DNA of 64,000 nt from Hyphomicrobiales bacterium (GTDB lineage: Bacteria > Pseudomonadota > Alphaproteobacteria > Rhizobiales > Rhizobiaceae): contig UBXV01000026.1 in NCBI GenBank assembly GCA_900469625.1, positions 23,745 to 87,744 of the forward strand, given 5' to 3'. The position numbers and the translations under genes were made by a program. Shown here in pieces: positions 47,467 through 56,152 of this stretch (position 1 is its first letter; every line of letters starts with the position of its first letter). Below the pieces are notes generated by a model. That model saw only the letters and a list, made by a program, of their open reading frames with translations, had not been told where the DNA came from and did not search any database.

Positions 47467-48924
47467 TTACTTTCCGCTGCCGGCCATCGAGGCGGCGACC
47501 TGGCCGGCAACCTTCAAGCGCTGGCGCACGACCGAGCGGCCGAGCAGTTCCATGCTGTCGAAGAGCGGCAGGGAGCGCGACGAGCCGGAAACCGCGACGA
47601 ACAGCGGCGCCAGCACGACCTTGAGCTTCTTGCCCATGCGGTCGGCGATGGCGCGCAGTTCCGCCTCGATCGTTTCCTTGTTCCATTCGAGGATCTTTTC
47701 CAGGTCCGGCTGGACCGTGTTGAAGATCTCGACCAGTTCTTCCGGGCTCGACTTGATCTTGGCGAAGGCCGAGGGTTCGAGACCGAGGTCGGACTTCAAC
47801 AGGAAGTCGGCAAGAGCCGGCAATTCGCCGAGCTTGGAGATGCGCGACTGCGACAGCTTCAGGCCCTGCTTCAGGCGATCGTTTTCCGACGCCCAGGCGA
47901 GAACCCGGCCGAGGAATTCGTCGTCGCTCAGCTTCTCGCGGATCCAGCGGCCGTTCAGCCAGTCGAGCTTCTGGATGTCGAAGATCGCGCCCGACTTCGA
48001 CAGGTTGTCCGGGTCGAACTTTTCGGCAAGCTCGGCCATCGTCATCAGCTCTTCGCCTTCGGCGATCTGGATGAAGAACAGGCCGAGGAAGTTCATCAAC
48101 GCTTCCGGCAGGTAGCCGAGCGCCGAATAATAGGAGATCGAGGTCGGGTTCTTGCGCTTCGACAGCTTCGACTTGTCGGCATTGCGCATCAGCGACAGGT
48201 GCATGAACACCGGCGGCGTCAGGCCGAGATATTGATAGATCAGGATGTGCTTGGGAACCGAGGCCAGCCACTCCTCGCCGCGCGCGACGTGGGTGATCTT
48301 CATCAGATAGTCGTCGACGACGTTTGCCATGTGGTAGGTCGGCATGCCGTCGGCCTTGAGCAGGACCTGCATGTCGACCGAATCCCAGGGGATTTCGACG
48401 TCGCCGTAGACGCCGTCGGTGAACTTGCAGGAGCCCTCGGTCGGGATCTTCATGCGCACGACATGCGGCTCGCCGGCATCGACGCGGCTCGTCACTTCCT
48501 CGGCGGAAAGCGTCAGGCAGTGGCCATCATATTTCGGCTGCTTGCCGGCGGCGCGCTGCGCTTCGCGCATCTGCTCCAGCCGCTCGGGCGTGCAGAAACA
48601 GCGGAAGCCGTGGCCGTTCTTTTCGATCTGGCGGACGTAGTCGAGATAGATGTCCTTGCGGTCGCTCTGGCGGTAGGGACCATAGGGGCCGCCGACATCG
48701 GGGCCTTCCGACCATTCCAGCCCGCACCATTTCAGCGCATCCAGCACCTTCTGCTCGAACTCCGGCGTCGAGCGCGTGGCATCGGTATCCTCGATACGGA
48801 GGATGAAGGTGCCACCGTGCTTCTTTGCGAAGAGATAGTTGAACAGTGCGATATAGGCGGTGCCGACATGCGGCTCGCCGGTGGGGGAGGGTGCGATGCG
48901 TACCCGAACTGCTGAATCTGCCAT
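47467..48924 (-). CDS. gltX: Glutamyl-tRNA synthetase
   Basis: This 485-residue class I synthetase has the HIGH-type motif in IAPSPTGEPHVGTAY and the KMSKS-type motif in KSKLSKRKNP. ATG 48924 directly precedes VRVRIAPSPTG, the family's usual N-terminus; the frame is open 66 residues further but those are non-coding in character. Rhizobia often have two gltX paralogues, one of which may charge tRNA-Gln for amidation; which this is cannot be decided here. Confidence 0.93.
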   Translation of the reverse strand: MADSAVRVRIAPSPTGEPHVGTAYIALFNYLFAKKHGGTFILRIEDTDATRSTPEFEQKVLDALKWCGLEWSEGPDVGGPYGPYRQSDRKDIYLDYVRQIEKNGHGFRCFCTPERLEQMREAQRAAGKQPKYDGHCLTLSAEEVTSRVDAGEPHVVRMKIPTEGSCKFTDGVYGDVEIPWDSVDMQVLLKADGMPTYHMANVVDDYLMKITHVARGEEWLASVPKHILIYQYLGLTPPVFMHLSLMRNADKSKLSKRKNPTSISYYSALGYLPEALMNFLGLFFIQIAEGEELMTMAELAEKFDPDNLSKSGAIFDIQKLDWLNGRWIREKLSDDEFLGRVLAWASENDRLKQGLKLSQSRISKLGELPALADFLLKSDLGLEPSAFAKIKSSPEELVEIFNTVQPDLEKILEWNKETIEAELRAIADRMGKKLKVVLAPLFVAVSGSSRSLPLFDSMELLGRSVVRQRLKVAGQVAASMAGSGK

Positions 48925-49180
48925 GGTCTTTGCCCGTTTTACGTGCTTCTCGCCCCTTGCCGGAAGACAAGTCCGGCCGCCGGGCGCGCATTTTATGGGA
49001 AGGAAAGGCCCGTAGGGGTGCCGCACCAGCGGTATCGGCGGGCTATTCCAGTCGGCTCGCGTGAGACCATAGAACATGGAGCATGTCAACGGAAAGTGGA
49101 TCACGCGGGTTTTTGTTGACACCGCCGATGCCGGGTAATATTGAACCGAGAGGTTATTTAACTAAAGGGTTTTTTAGGAA

Positions 49181-49528
49181 ATGCATGAAGATCGCCTGTC
49201 GACCACGCTCTCAGCCCTTGCCGACCCCACGCGCAGGGCGATCCTTGCCCGGCTTTCGCTCGGCGAGGCCTCGGTCGGCGAACTGGCGGAGCCGTTCGAG
49301 ATGAGCCTGCCTGCCGTTTCCAAGCACCTGAAGGTCCTCGAGCGCGCCGGCCTGATCAGCCGCGGCCGCGAGGCGCAATGGCGTCCCTGCCGGCTCGAAG
49401 CCGCGCCCTTGCGCGACATCAACAGTTGGCTCGACAGCTACCGGCGCTTCTGGGAAGAGAAGTTTGACCGCCTCGACGTCTATTTGCAGGAGCTGCAGAA
49501 GGGGGATCCGGAGGCGGAGAAGAACTGA
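49181..49528 (+). CDS. ArsR-family transcriptional regulator
   Basis: This 115-residue winged-helix repressor shows LSALADPTRRAILARLSLGE, the recognition helix MSLPAVSKHLKVLERAGLI and the wing SRGREAQWRPCRL. It lacks the CxC metal motif of arsenic sensors, so it belongs to the SdpR-like, non-metal subgroup. TTAGGAAATG gives the start. An AT-rich leader contains TTGACA (49116-49121) and TAATAT (49136-49141), but with only 14 bases between. No activator-domain partner gene follows; the next gene is 236 bases away. Confidence 0.88.
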   Translation: MHEDRLSTTLSALADPTRRAILARLSLGEASVGELAEPFEMSLPAVSKHLKVLERAGLISRGREAQWRPCRLEAAPLRDINSWLDSYRRFWEEKFDRLDVYLQELQKGDPEAEKN

Positions 49529-49764
49529 TCGCTGGGATCTTGCCGGCGTCCGGCGCCCGCGCTAGACATTCTCCCGTCGAAAAAGGCAGGGCCGGATATG
49601 GTAAGCCCGGTCCCTTCGAAAGGCTTTCCTGGCCTTTGCGAAGCTCTGCTCGAACCTGATCGTTCGAACCCGCGGCGTGGTTCCGATGCATCCGCATCGG
49701 TCCGCGGCGGGGTGTATCCGGATCAGACGCAGTCCGCCGCGTTTCTCAAACACGGAGACTGCAT

Positions 49765-50145
49765 ATGCGACTGAACCATCTCGATCTTCACAGCCCCGTC
49801 GTTGCCGAAACAGCGACGTTCTTCATCGACCATCTCGGCTTCGCACTGGTCGAAAGGCGCGGCAAGGATGCCTTCTACCGCCTGACCGACGGTGCCGGCA
49901 TGGTGCTGGTGATCAGCCCGCCGATCGCAAGGCAGGGCGGTGGCGACCAGGTCACTCTTGGCGCCCAGACCTATCATGTCGGCTTCCTGCTGCCCGAGAG
50001 GTTGCAGGTCGAGGAGGCCTACCGGCGCATCCTGCCGACCGGTATGCGTATGAGCGAGCCGGAAGAGCGGCATGGCGCATACGTCTTCTACGTCGTCATC
50101 CCCGGCAACATCCTGGTGGAAATCGGCCACCGCCCCGATGCCTGA
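49765..50145 (+). CDS. VOC-family (glyoxalase/bleomycin resistance-like) protein
   Basis: This 126-residue protein is a single VOC module pair: MRLNHLDLHSPVVAETATFF with a potential metal His, YHVGFLL in the middle and ILVEIGH with Glu at the end. Such proteins are dioxygenases, isomerases or drug binders; the substrate is unknown. GGAG lies 8 bases before the ATG. A CCGATGC-ATCC-GCATCGG hairpin (49683-49700) lies in the leader. Confidence 0.85.
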   Translation: MRLNHLDLHSPVVAETATFFIDHLGFALVERRGKDAFYRLTDGAGMVLVISPPIARQGGGDQVTLGAQTYHVGFLLPERLQVEEAYRRILPTGMRMSEPEERHGAYVFYVVIPGNILVEIGHRPDA

Positions 50146-50344
50146 CGCCTGACGCCAGGGTGGCAAGGGGAACGATCGTCCGTCTCGGACGTTTTTCAAG
50201 CGGGAGGCGCGCGCTGTGCCAATCGGACATGACGGAGGTGGAGAACGCGGGAATTTTTCCGATTTCTTCCCGCGGCCAACGAAACGGCAGTCGAGCTCCC
50301 TTACCTGTCCGGCGCGCGGTCTCGCCAACGCCCCGCAGCAAGCT

Positions 50345-50384
50345 GGCCTGCATCCCCGGGTTTCCCGGGGATGCAGGCCTTTTT
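50345..50384 (+). terminator. Very strong rho-independent terminator
   Basis: A perfect 16-bp stem GGCCTGCATCCCCGGG with a TTT loop is followed by TTTTT. It is on the plus strand, 200 bases after the VOC gene. Confidence 0.9.
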
Positions 50385-50415
50385 CGTCAATTCGACAAAC
50401 AAGACGCCCGCAAGC

Positions 50416-50445
50416 AAAAAGGCGGAGCATCGCGCTCCGCCTTTT
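50416..50445 (-). terminator. Bidirectional terminator at the end of terC
   Basis: AAAAGGCGGAGC and GCTCCGCCTTTT form a perfect 12-bp stem with loop ATCGC. The A-tract gives a T-run for terC transcripts, which end 24 bases upstream. Confidence 0.88.
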
Positions 50446-50468
50446 CATCGATTGGAAACGGCAGCCGG

Positions 50469-51224
50469 TCAGTGCGGCTTGCCGGCGTTCTTCTTTCGCA
50501 GTCGCGCGTTGCGCGCCACCATGTTGAGAACCTCGACCAGGGCTGAAAACGCCATGGCCGCGTAGATGTAGCCCTTCGGCACATGCAGGCCCATGCCTTC
50601 GGCAATCAGCGTCGTGCCGATCATCAGGAGGAAGGCGAGGGCCAGCATGACGATCGTCGGGTTCTTCTCGATGAAGTTGGCAAGCGGGTTGGCGGCAAGC
50701 AGCATCACGGCGACCGCCGCCAGCACGGCGATGACCATGATAGGCAGGTGCGGCGTCATGCCGACCGCGGTGATGATGCTGTCGACGGAGAAGACCAGAT
50801 CGAGCAGCAGGATCTGGCCGATCGCCGCGCCGAAGCTGTTGATTGCCGAAGAGGCGATGAAATCCTCGCCGTGGTCGCTCGGATCGACGCTGTGATGAAT
50901 TTCCTTGGTCGCCTTCCAGACCAGGAACAGGCCGCCGGCAATCAGGATCAGGTCCTTCCAGGAGAAACCATGCCCGAAAACCTCGAAGACCGGCGTGGTC
51001 AGCTTGACGATCCAGGCGACGGTGCCGAGCAGCGCGAGCCGCATGACGAGCGCCAGGCCGATACCGATGCGGCGGGCCTTTTCGCGGTGTTCCGGCGGCA
51101 GCTTGTTGGTCAGGATGGAAATGAAGATCAGGTTATCGATGCCGAGAACCACCTCCATGACAACCAGTGTTATGAGGGCGACCCAGGCGGTCGGGTCCTG
51201 GGCTAGCAGCATTAAATCCTGCAT
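50469..51224 (-). CDS. TerC-family integral membrane protein
   Basis: This 251-residue protein has about seven membrane helices and the TerC features [19 protein letters not shown] and [18 protein letters not shown], with acidic residues inside the helices that suggest metal-ion transport. It lacks the CBS/CorC domains of longer homologues. TerC proteins are linked to tellurite resistance and, more generally, to manganese export, where they may be under a Mn riboswitch; none is evident in the 114-bp upstream gap. AAGGA lies 9 bases before the ATG. Confidence 0.88.
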   Translation of the reverse strand: MQDLMLLAQDPTAWVALITLVVMEVVLGIDNLIFISILTNKLPPEHREKARRIGIGLALVMRLALLGTVAWIVKLTTPVFEVFGHGFSWKDLILIAGGLFLVWKATKEIHHSVDPSDHGEDFIASSAINSFGAAIGQILLLDLVFSVDSIITAVGMTPHLPIMVIAVLAAVAVMLLAANPLANFIEKNPTIVMLALAFLLMIGTTLIAEGMGLHVPKGYIYAAMAFSALVEVLNMVARNARLRKKNAGKPH

Positions 51225-51302
51225 CGGCGATCTTTCCTTGTGTCGGTGGCGCGTCGTCGCGCAAGAATCGCGGCAGTATTTAAGCAACACAGCGAAGGTG
51301 AC

Positions 51303-51332
51303 AAGCGCCGCCGGCCGTTTGCGGCGGCGCTT
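51303..51332 (-). terminator. GC-rich hairpin downstream of the AraC-type gene
   Basis: AAGCGCCGCCG and CGGCGGCGCTT form an 11-bp stem 7 bases after the araC-type stop. There is no clear T-run, so it may be a weak terminator. Confidence 0.5.
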
Positions 51333-51338
51333 TACCGT

Positions 51339-52178
51339 TTATGGTCGGATCGGAATCCACATTTCCACAACGCCCATGCCGGAATGCGGGTCGAAACGAT
51401 CGTCGTAGCGCTCGATCAGGTCGGGCGTTTCGCCGTGCTGCAACCCGGATTTCGGCAACCAGGTGCCGAAGATATGCCGAGCGGTTGTCGCGATCGACGA
51501 AATGTGGCCGCGATGCAGGAACACAGCGTAGCGCTGCTTCGGCAGCCTGATCGTCGAGAATCCGGCGGGAAGTGCCGCTGTGTCGTCGACTTCGGCCGCC
51601 GCCATGTAGCGGAACGTGCCGGCGTCGCTGTTGCTCTCACTGCAGACGCCATAGGCAACCTTGCCCTTCTGGCCGGGAATGCTGCCGAAATGCGCGTTGA
51701 AGCGCTGCCACAGAGAGGGAATGCCTTCGGTGCGGCCATAGGCATAGGTGTCGGCAAGACCGGCCAGAACCAAAGGCGGGCTGTCTTCGAAGCGGGGCGG
51801 GTCCAGTTTGAGTGTGCGGGTGTCGTCCATTCTGATTGGCTCCGTCAGTGTGATGTTGCTGAGGTGCCCTTGCTTGCGCACGGTCTCCGGCGTCACGCCG
51901 AATTGCTCGCGAAAGGCACGGGTGAAAGCCTCGTGCGAGCCGTAACCCGCCTCGAGGGCCACCGCGAGAATGTTGGAGGAACCGTCGGCAAGGCTTTGCG
52001 CAGCACCACTCAGACGCCGTGCGCGGATATAGGCGCTGATGGAGTGCCCCGTCGCTAGCCCGAAGACACGCGACAGGTGAAACCGCGAAAGGCCGGCAGC
52101 CCCGGCGATCTCCTCCAGCGATATATCGTTCGCGAAATGGCTCTCGATGAACCAGATCGCCCTTCCGACAGCACTCAT
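51339..52178 (-). CDS. AraC-family regulator with C-terminal GyrI-like effector domain
   Basis: This 279-residue protein has the DNA-binding domain first (residues about 5-105: ISLEEIAGAAGLSRFHLSRV and ILAVALEAGYGSHEAFTRAF) and a GyrI/SoxR-type ligand-binding domain second (about 125-275). This is the Rob-like order, opposite to AraC itself. ATG 52178 is chosen for the GGGAG 6 bases upstream; an ATG at 52199 is less likely. Rob-like proteins respond to amphipathic small molecules. No obvious target gene is adjacent except terC and the tetR efflux locus. Confidence 0.88.
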   Translation of the reverse strand: MSAVGRAIWFIESHFANDISLEEIAGAAGLSRFHLSRVFGLATGHSISAYIRARRLSGAAQSLADGSSNILAVALEAGYGSHEAFTRAFREQFGVTPETVRKQGHLSNITLTEPIRMDDTRTLKLDPPRFEDSPPLVLAGLADTYAYGRTEGIPSLWQRFNAHFGSIPGQKGKVAYGVCSESNSDAGTFRYMAAAEVDDTAALPAGFSTIRLPKQRYAVFLHRGHISSIATTARHIFGTWLPKSGLQHGETPDLIERYDDRFDPHSGMGVVEMWIPIRP

Positions 52179-52288
52179 GTTCACTCCCGTGGCAGACACC
52201 CATGCTCATAGGGTCTTGCCGCAAGGCGCGCTTGATCGCAATTGCTGGATTGAGGACGTGACGGTGCGGACGCGCCGCCGGGCCGGGC

Positions 52289-53026
52289 TCAGTCTACCCG
52301 TGTTTTCGGCCCGTATGCGGACATGAACACTCTGACGGCTGCGGCAACGGTGCCCTCGATCTGTTCGCGCGGCGGTGCGGTGCACATGCCGCCAAACAGC
52401 CGGTGCTTGAAGAGGCCTGCCTGGGCCATCTCGATGAACTGCCGGGCGGCCATTTCTGTATTCTCGATGTCGAGCGTGCCGGCCGGAACCTGACGGTCGA
52501 GATAGGCCTTGAGCACGGTGTAACCGTTTTCGGGCGCTTCGCTGAAGAAACGTTCGGCCAGATGCGGCATGCGGTCGATGACGCCGATGACCATGCGCAT
52601 CGACCTTATCGTCTCTTCCGCCGTCATGCTGGTGGTCAGCGTCACGCCGAAATCGAAGAGCGATTCCTCGACGTCGTCATGGTCGTTGAGCGCATGCTTG
52701 GCGGTCTGGACCACGCGGGTCTTGCCCTGGATGATCAGCGCCTTGAACAGGTCTTCCTTGTTCTCGAAATAGACGTAGAGCGTGCCCTTCGAGACGCCGG
52801 CCTCGCGGGTGATGTCGTTCATGCTGGCGGCGTCGAAGCCCTGGTTCATGAAGGCGCGCCGGGCGCCCTCGAGGATCTGCTCGCGCTTGGCAGGGTCTTC
52901 ACCCGCCGCATGGCGTCCGCCGCCGGGACAAAGCTGGTCGTCCATGCCGTTGTCGGGCTGGATGGTGTCTTTCTGTCCGGTCTGTGCTGGTTCCATGATC
53001 GCCGTCTGTACCCGTCCCGTTCGCAT
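52289..53026 (-). CDS. TetR-family repressor of the divergent efflux operon
   Basis: This protein of up to 245 residues has a TetR HTH at about 45-92 (REQILEGARRAFMNQGFDAA, DITREAGVSKGTLYVYFENK) and a variable ligand domain with TetR_C features (AARQFIEMAQAGLFKHRLFG). The N-terminal 40 residues are unusual. Start codons at 53026, 52996 and 52945 are all poor in ribosome sites; the longest is given. A CTTGAC-N17-GCATAT promoter lies at 53068-53096, with a 20-bp palindrome immediately downstream, so it is probably autoregulated and represses the EmrAB-like pair across the 127-bp gap. Confidence 0.9.
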   Translation of the reverse strand: MRTGRVQTAIMEPAQTGQKDTIQPDNGMDDQLCPGGGRHAAGEDPAKREQILEGARRAFMNQGFDAASMNDITREAGVSKGTLYVYFENKEDLFKALIIQGKTRVVQTAKHALNDHDDVEESLFDFGVTLTTSMTAEETIRSMRMVIGVIDRMPHLAERFFSEAPENGYTVLKAYLDRQVPAGTLDIENTEMAARQFIEMAQAGLFKHRLFGGMCTAPPREQIEGTVAAAVRVFMSAYGPKTRVD

Positions 53027-53038
53027 TAAATTACGTTC

Positions 53039-53058
53039 ATCGAACCGCGTGGTTCGAT
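53039..53058. promoter_or_regulatory. TetR operator 1
   Basis: ATCGAACC-GCGT-GGTTCGAT is a perfect 8-bp inverted repeat just downstream of the predicted tetR start of transcription. It shares the GAACC...GGTTC core with operator 2. Confidence 0.7.
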
Positions 53059-53063
53059 TCCCT

Positions 53064-53096
53064 CTTGATATGCGACGTCAAAGCGACTAAGTCAAG
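53064..53096. promoter_or_regulatory. Face-to-face overlapping promoters of tetR and the efflux operon
   Basis: Minus strand: CTTGAC (complement of 53091-53096), 17 bases, GCATAT (complement of 53068-53073), close to the rhizobial sigma-70 consensus CTTGAC-N17-CTATAT. Plus strand: CTTGAT (53064-53069), 17 bases, CTAAGT (53087-53092), a weaker match. The two overlap almost completely. Confidence 0.55.
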
Positions 53097-53104
53097 CTTC
53101 GATC

Positions 53105-53118
53105 GAACCGAACGGTTC
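53105..53118. promoter_or_regulatory. TetR operator 2
   Basis: GAACCG-AA-CGGTTC is a perfect 6-bp inverted repeat just downstream of the predicted efflux transcription start. Its centre is 63 bp (six helical turns) from that of operator 1. Confidence 0.65.
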
Positions 53119-53153
53119 AGTTCAATCACCACTCTTTAACCAGGCCGGTACCC

Positions 53154-54371
53154 ATGTCCGCATCAAAAACGTCCAGCGCCGCTCGCGTTCGCCCTGTCGG
53201 CGAGGATTTTGAAGTTCCGCAGACCCCTGAGGCCGCGCCCGAAGCCAAGGCCGCGACGGCCGAGGCGCCTGCCGCCGTGCAGGAGCCCGCTGTCGACGCC
53301 GTTGCGAAAAAGAAGAAGCGCAGCCCGATCCTGCCGGTTCTCGGCCTTGCGGCGATCGCGGCTGCCGGATGGTACGGCTATGACTGGTGGACCAATGGTC
53401 GCTTCATGGTCTCGACCGACGATGCCTATATCGAAGGCGATATCGCCACGATTTCTCCCAAGGTCTCGGGCTACGTCGCCAAGGTCGACGTCGTCGCCAA
53501 CCAGCAGGTGAAGGCGGGCGACCCGCTGGTCACGCTCGACGACGGCGACTATCGCATCGCCGCCGAGCAGACCGAGGCCCAGATTGCCACGCAGAAGCTG
53601 GCGCTCAGCCGCTTCGATGCGCAGATCGCCGGTGCCAAGGCGAGCCTTGCGCAGGCGGAAGCCCAGAAAAACGCTCTCGAAGCAACGGTGCGCGGCGCCG
53701 AACTTGCGCAGAAGCGCGCAAGCGACCTCCAGTCCAAGGACGTCGGCACCGTTGCCTCGCGCGACAATGCCGATGTGGCGCTGGATCAGGCCCGGGCCAA
53801 CCTTGCCGGCTCCGATGCCAATATCGCGACAGCCAACGCCAACATCACGGTGCTGCAGGCGCAGCGCGCCGAAGCGGAAAGCCAGATCCGTTCGCTCGAG
53901 CTTGCCCGCGACAAGGCCAACCGAGATCTCGACTTCACCGTCCTGAAGGCACCCTATGACGGGGTGATCGGCAACGTCGCAGTCCAGGTCGGCGATCTCG
54001 TCTCCGCCGGCCAGCGTCTGGCGGCGCTCGTGCCGGTCGACCAGCTCTACATCGACGCCAACTTCAAGGAGACCCAGATCGCGCATCTGGTTCCCGGCTC
54101 GAAGGTGAAGGTCCATATCGACGCCTATGACGCGCACGCGGTCGAAGGCACTGTTGCCTCGATCTCGCCGGCATCCGGCTCGGTGTTCTCGCTGCTGCCG
54201 GCTGAAAACGCCACTGGCAACTTCACCAAGGTGATCCAGCGCGTGCCGGTGCGCATCACGCTGCCGGCCGATGTGCTGGCGGAAGGCCATTTGCGAGCCG
54301 GCTTGAGCGTCGTCGTCGATGTCGACACACGCACGGCGCCGGCCGACACCAAGGTCGCCGCCACGAAGTAA
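53154..54371 (+). CDS. HlyD/EmrA-type membrane fusion protein
   Basis: This 405-residue periplasmic adaptor has a Pro/Ala-rich cytoplasmic N-terminus, one membrane helix (ILPVLGLAAIAAAGWYGY, about 58-76), a biotinyl-lipoyl-like half (STDDAYIEGDIATISPKVSG), a long coiled coil of Ala/Gln-rich repeats (about 135-265) and the second half (LDFTVLKAPYDGVIGNVAVQ, IDANFKETQIAHLVPGSKV). These are typical EmrA features. It forms a tripartite pump with the transporter 70 bases downstream and an outer membrane channel not in the window. Confidence 0.92.
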   Translation: MSASKTSSAARVRPVGEDFEVPQTPEAAPEAKAATAEAPAAVQEPAVDAVAKKKKRSPILPVLGLAAIAAAGWYGYDWWTNGRFMVSTDDAYIEGDIATISPKVSGYVAKVDVVANQQVKAGDPLVTLDDGDYRIAAEQTEAQIATQKLALSRFDAQIAGAKASLAQAEAQKNALEATVRGAELAQKRASDLQSKDVGTVASRDNADVALDQARANLAGSDANIATANANITVLQAQRAEAESQIRSLELARDKANRDLDFTVLKAPYDGVIGNVAVQVGDLVSAGQRLAALVPVDQLYIDANFKETQIAHLVPGSKVKVHIDAYDAHAVEGTVASISPASGSVFSLLPAENATGNFTKVIQRVPVRITLPADVLAEGHLRAGLSVVVDVDTRTAPADTKVAATK

Positions 54372-54441
54372 TCGGGCCCGACGCGCCGGCGTGTTCGATC
54401 GAACGCGCCGCCCGCGCCTTCATACGCAAGGAGTGGCTCAG

Positions 54442-56031
54442 ATGGCCGCAACGGCAACAGTAGGCTCGGTGGCGGCAGCCGCACCGAAGGCCGAGGAACA
54501 TATGGATCCGAGAAGGCTGATCGCCTTCTTCGCCATGGTCGTCGGCATGTTCATGGCGATCCTCGACATCCAGATCGTCTCGGCTTCGCTTGCCGAAATC
54601 CAGGCGGGCCTGTCGGCCGGCTCGGACGAGATCGGCTGGGTGCAGACCTCCTATCTCATCGCCGAAGTCATCATGATCCCGCTGTCGGGAACGCTGGCGC
54701 GCATCGTGTCGACCCGCGTGCTGTTTTCGGTGTCGGCTGCGGGCTTCACCGCGGCCAGCGCGCTGGCTGCGACCGCCACCAACATCGACCAGATGATCGT
54801 CTACCGGGCGATCCAGGGCTTTATCGGCGGCGGCATGATCCCGTCGGTCTTCGCCGCCGCCTTCACCATCTTCCCGCCGTCGAAGCGCAACATCGTCTCG
54901 CCGATCATCGGCCTGATCGCCACGCTGGCGCCGACCATCGGCCCGACGGTCGGCGGATATCTCAGCCACGCCTTCTCCTGGCACTGGCTGTTCCTCGTCA
55001 ACGTCATCCCCGGCATCATCGTCGCGACGCTGACCTGGACCTTCATCGACTTCGACAAGCCGGAATTGAGCCTCTTCAAGAAGTTCGACTGGTGGGGGCT
55101 CGCCTCGATGGCGATCTTCCTCGGCTCGCTCGAATATGTGCTGGAAGAAGGCAACGCCAACGACTGGTTCAACGACGATCACATCGTCATGGGCGCCGTC
55201 GCTGCCGTCATCGCCGCGGTGATCTTCTTCTACCGCGCCTTCAAGGTGGAATTCCCGGTGGTTGACCTGAGGGCCTTTGCCAACCGCAACTTCGCCTTCG
55301 GTTCGATGTTCTCCTTCGTCATGGGCATCGGGCTCTACGGCCTCACCTATCTCTACCCGCTCTATCTCGGGCGTATCCGCGGATACGATTCGCTGATGAT
55401 CGGCGAGACCATGTTCGTCTCGGGTCTGGCGATGTTCGTGACCGCGCCGGTCGCCGGTTTCCTGTCGGGCAAGCTCGATCCGCGCGTGCTGATGACCATC
55501 GGCTTTGCCAGCTTTGCCAGCGGCACCTGGATCATGGGTCATCTGACGGCCGACTGGGACTTCTACGAGCTGTTCATCCCGCAGATCCTGCGCGGCGTCG
55601 GACTGATGCTGTGCATGGTGCCGATCAACAACATCGCGCTCGGCACCATGCCGCCGGCGCGCATGCGCGGCGCATCGGGCCTGTTCAACCTGACGCGCAA
55701 CCTCGGCGGCGCCGTGGGCCTCGCGGTGATCAACACCATCCTGACCCAGCGCCAGGATCTGCACTATGCCCGGCTCTCCGAGCATATCCAGTGGGGCAAC
55801 CCGGAGGCGATGGAACAGTTCAACAACATGGCGGCCAAGTTCAACGCCCATGGGCTCGATGGGGCGACGATCGCCATCAAGCAGCTTGCGGCGATGGCGC
55901 AGAAGCAGGCGACGATCCTGTCCTTCAGCGACGTCTTCGTCATCCTGACGGTGCTGTTCCTGTCGCTGATCCTGGGGGTGATGATGATCAAGAAGCCGGA
56001 GGGTGTAGGGCCGAGCGGCGGCGGACATTAG
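54442..56031 (+). CDS. DHA2-family (EmrB/QacA) multidrug efflux transporter
   Basis: This 529-residue proton-drug antiporter has 14 predicted membrane helices. Motifs include FMAILDIQIVSASLAEI (helix 1, motif D1), GWVQTSYLIAEVIMIPLSG, motif A region LARIVSTRVLFSVSAAGF and motif C-like GPTVGGYLSHAFSWHWLF. ATG 54442 with AAGGAG is preferred to an upstream start that would overlap the adaptor gene. The substrate is unknown. A GC-rich hairpin with 9-bp arms (56088-56112) follows. Confidence 0.93.
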   Translation: MAATATVGSVAAAAPKAEEHMDPRRLIAFFAMVVGMFMAILDIQIVSASLAEIQAGLSAGSDEIGWVQTSYLIAEVIMIPLSGTLARIVSTRVLFSVSAAGFTAASALAATATNIDQMIVYRAIQGFIGGGMIPSVFAAAFTIFPPSKRNIVSPIIGLIATLAPTIGPTVGGYLSHAFSWHWLFLVNVIPGIIVATLTWTFIDFDKPELSLFKKFDWWGLASMAIFLGSLEYVLEEGNANDWFNDDHIVMGAVAAVIAAVIFFYRAFKVEFPVVDLRAFANRNFAFGSMFSFVMGIGLYGLTYLYPLYLGRIRGYDSLMIGETMFVSGLAMFVTAPVAGFLSGKLDPRVLMTIGFASFASGTWIMGHLTADWDFYELFIPQILRGVGLMLCMVPINNIALGTMPPARMRGASGLFNLTRNLGGAVGLAVINTILTQRQDLHYARLSEHIQWGNPEAMEQFNNMAAKFNAHGLDGATIAIKQLAAMAQKQATILSFSDVFVILTVLFLSLILGVMMIKKPEGVGPSGGGH

Positions 56032-56152
56032 CGCCGGCGCCAGGGCCTAGCCGCACGGTTTACGCGATCGCCGCGTTGCGGCACAATCCGGCCGGAAGCA
56101 ATCTCCGGCCGGCCCTCCGATGGTACACGGCCGGGTGCAAACGGGGGCGTTC

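Larger units (their letters stand above)
50146..50468. other. 323-bp gap with two terminators and a possible small RNA
   Basis: From left to right it holds a hairpin CGCGGGAA-N13-TTCCCGCG (50246-50274), a very strong plus-strand terminator (50345-50384) and a bidirectional terminator (50416-50445). The first 200 bases have no open frame I would call a gene. The region between the VOC stop and the first terminator could be the VOC 3' UTR or a separate small RNA. Confidence 0.5.

Noticed and set aside
49116..49141. TTGACA and TAATAT as promoter of the ArsR-type gene
   Set aside because: The spacing is only 14 bases, too short for a normal sigma-70 promoter, so it was not listed as a feature of its own.
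49683..49700. CCGATGC-ATCC-GCATCGG hairpin in the VOC gene leader
   Set aside because: The stem is short and has no T-run and no known motif. It may be chance in GC-rich DNA and is only mentioned with the gene.
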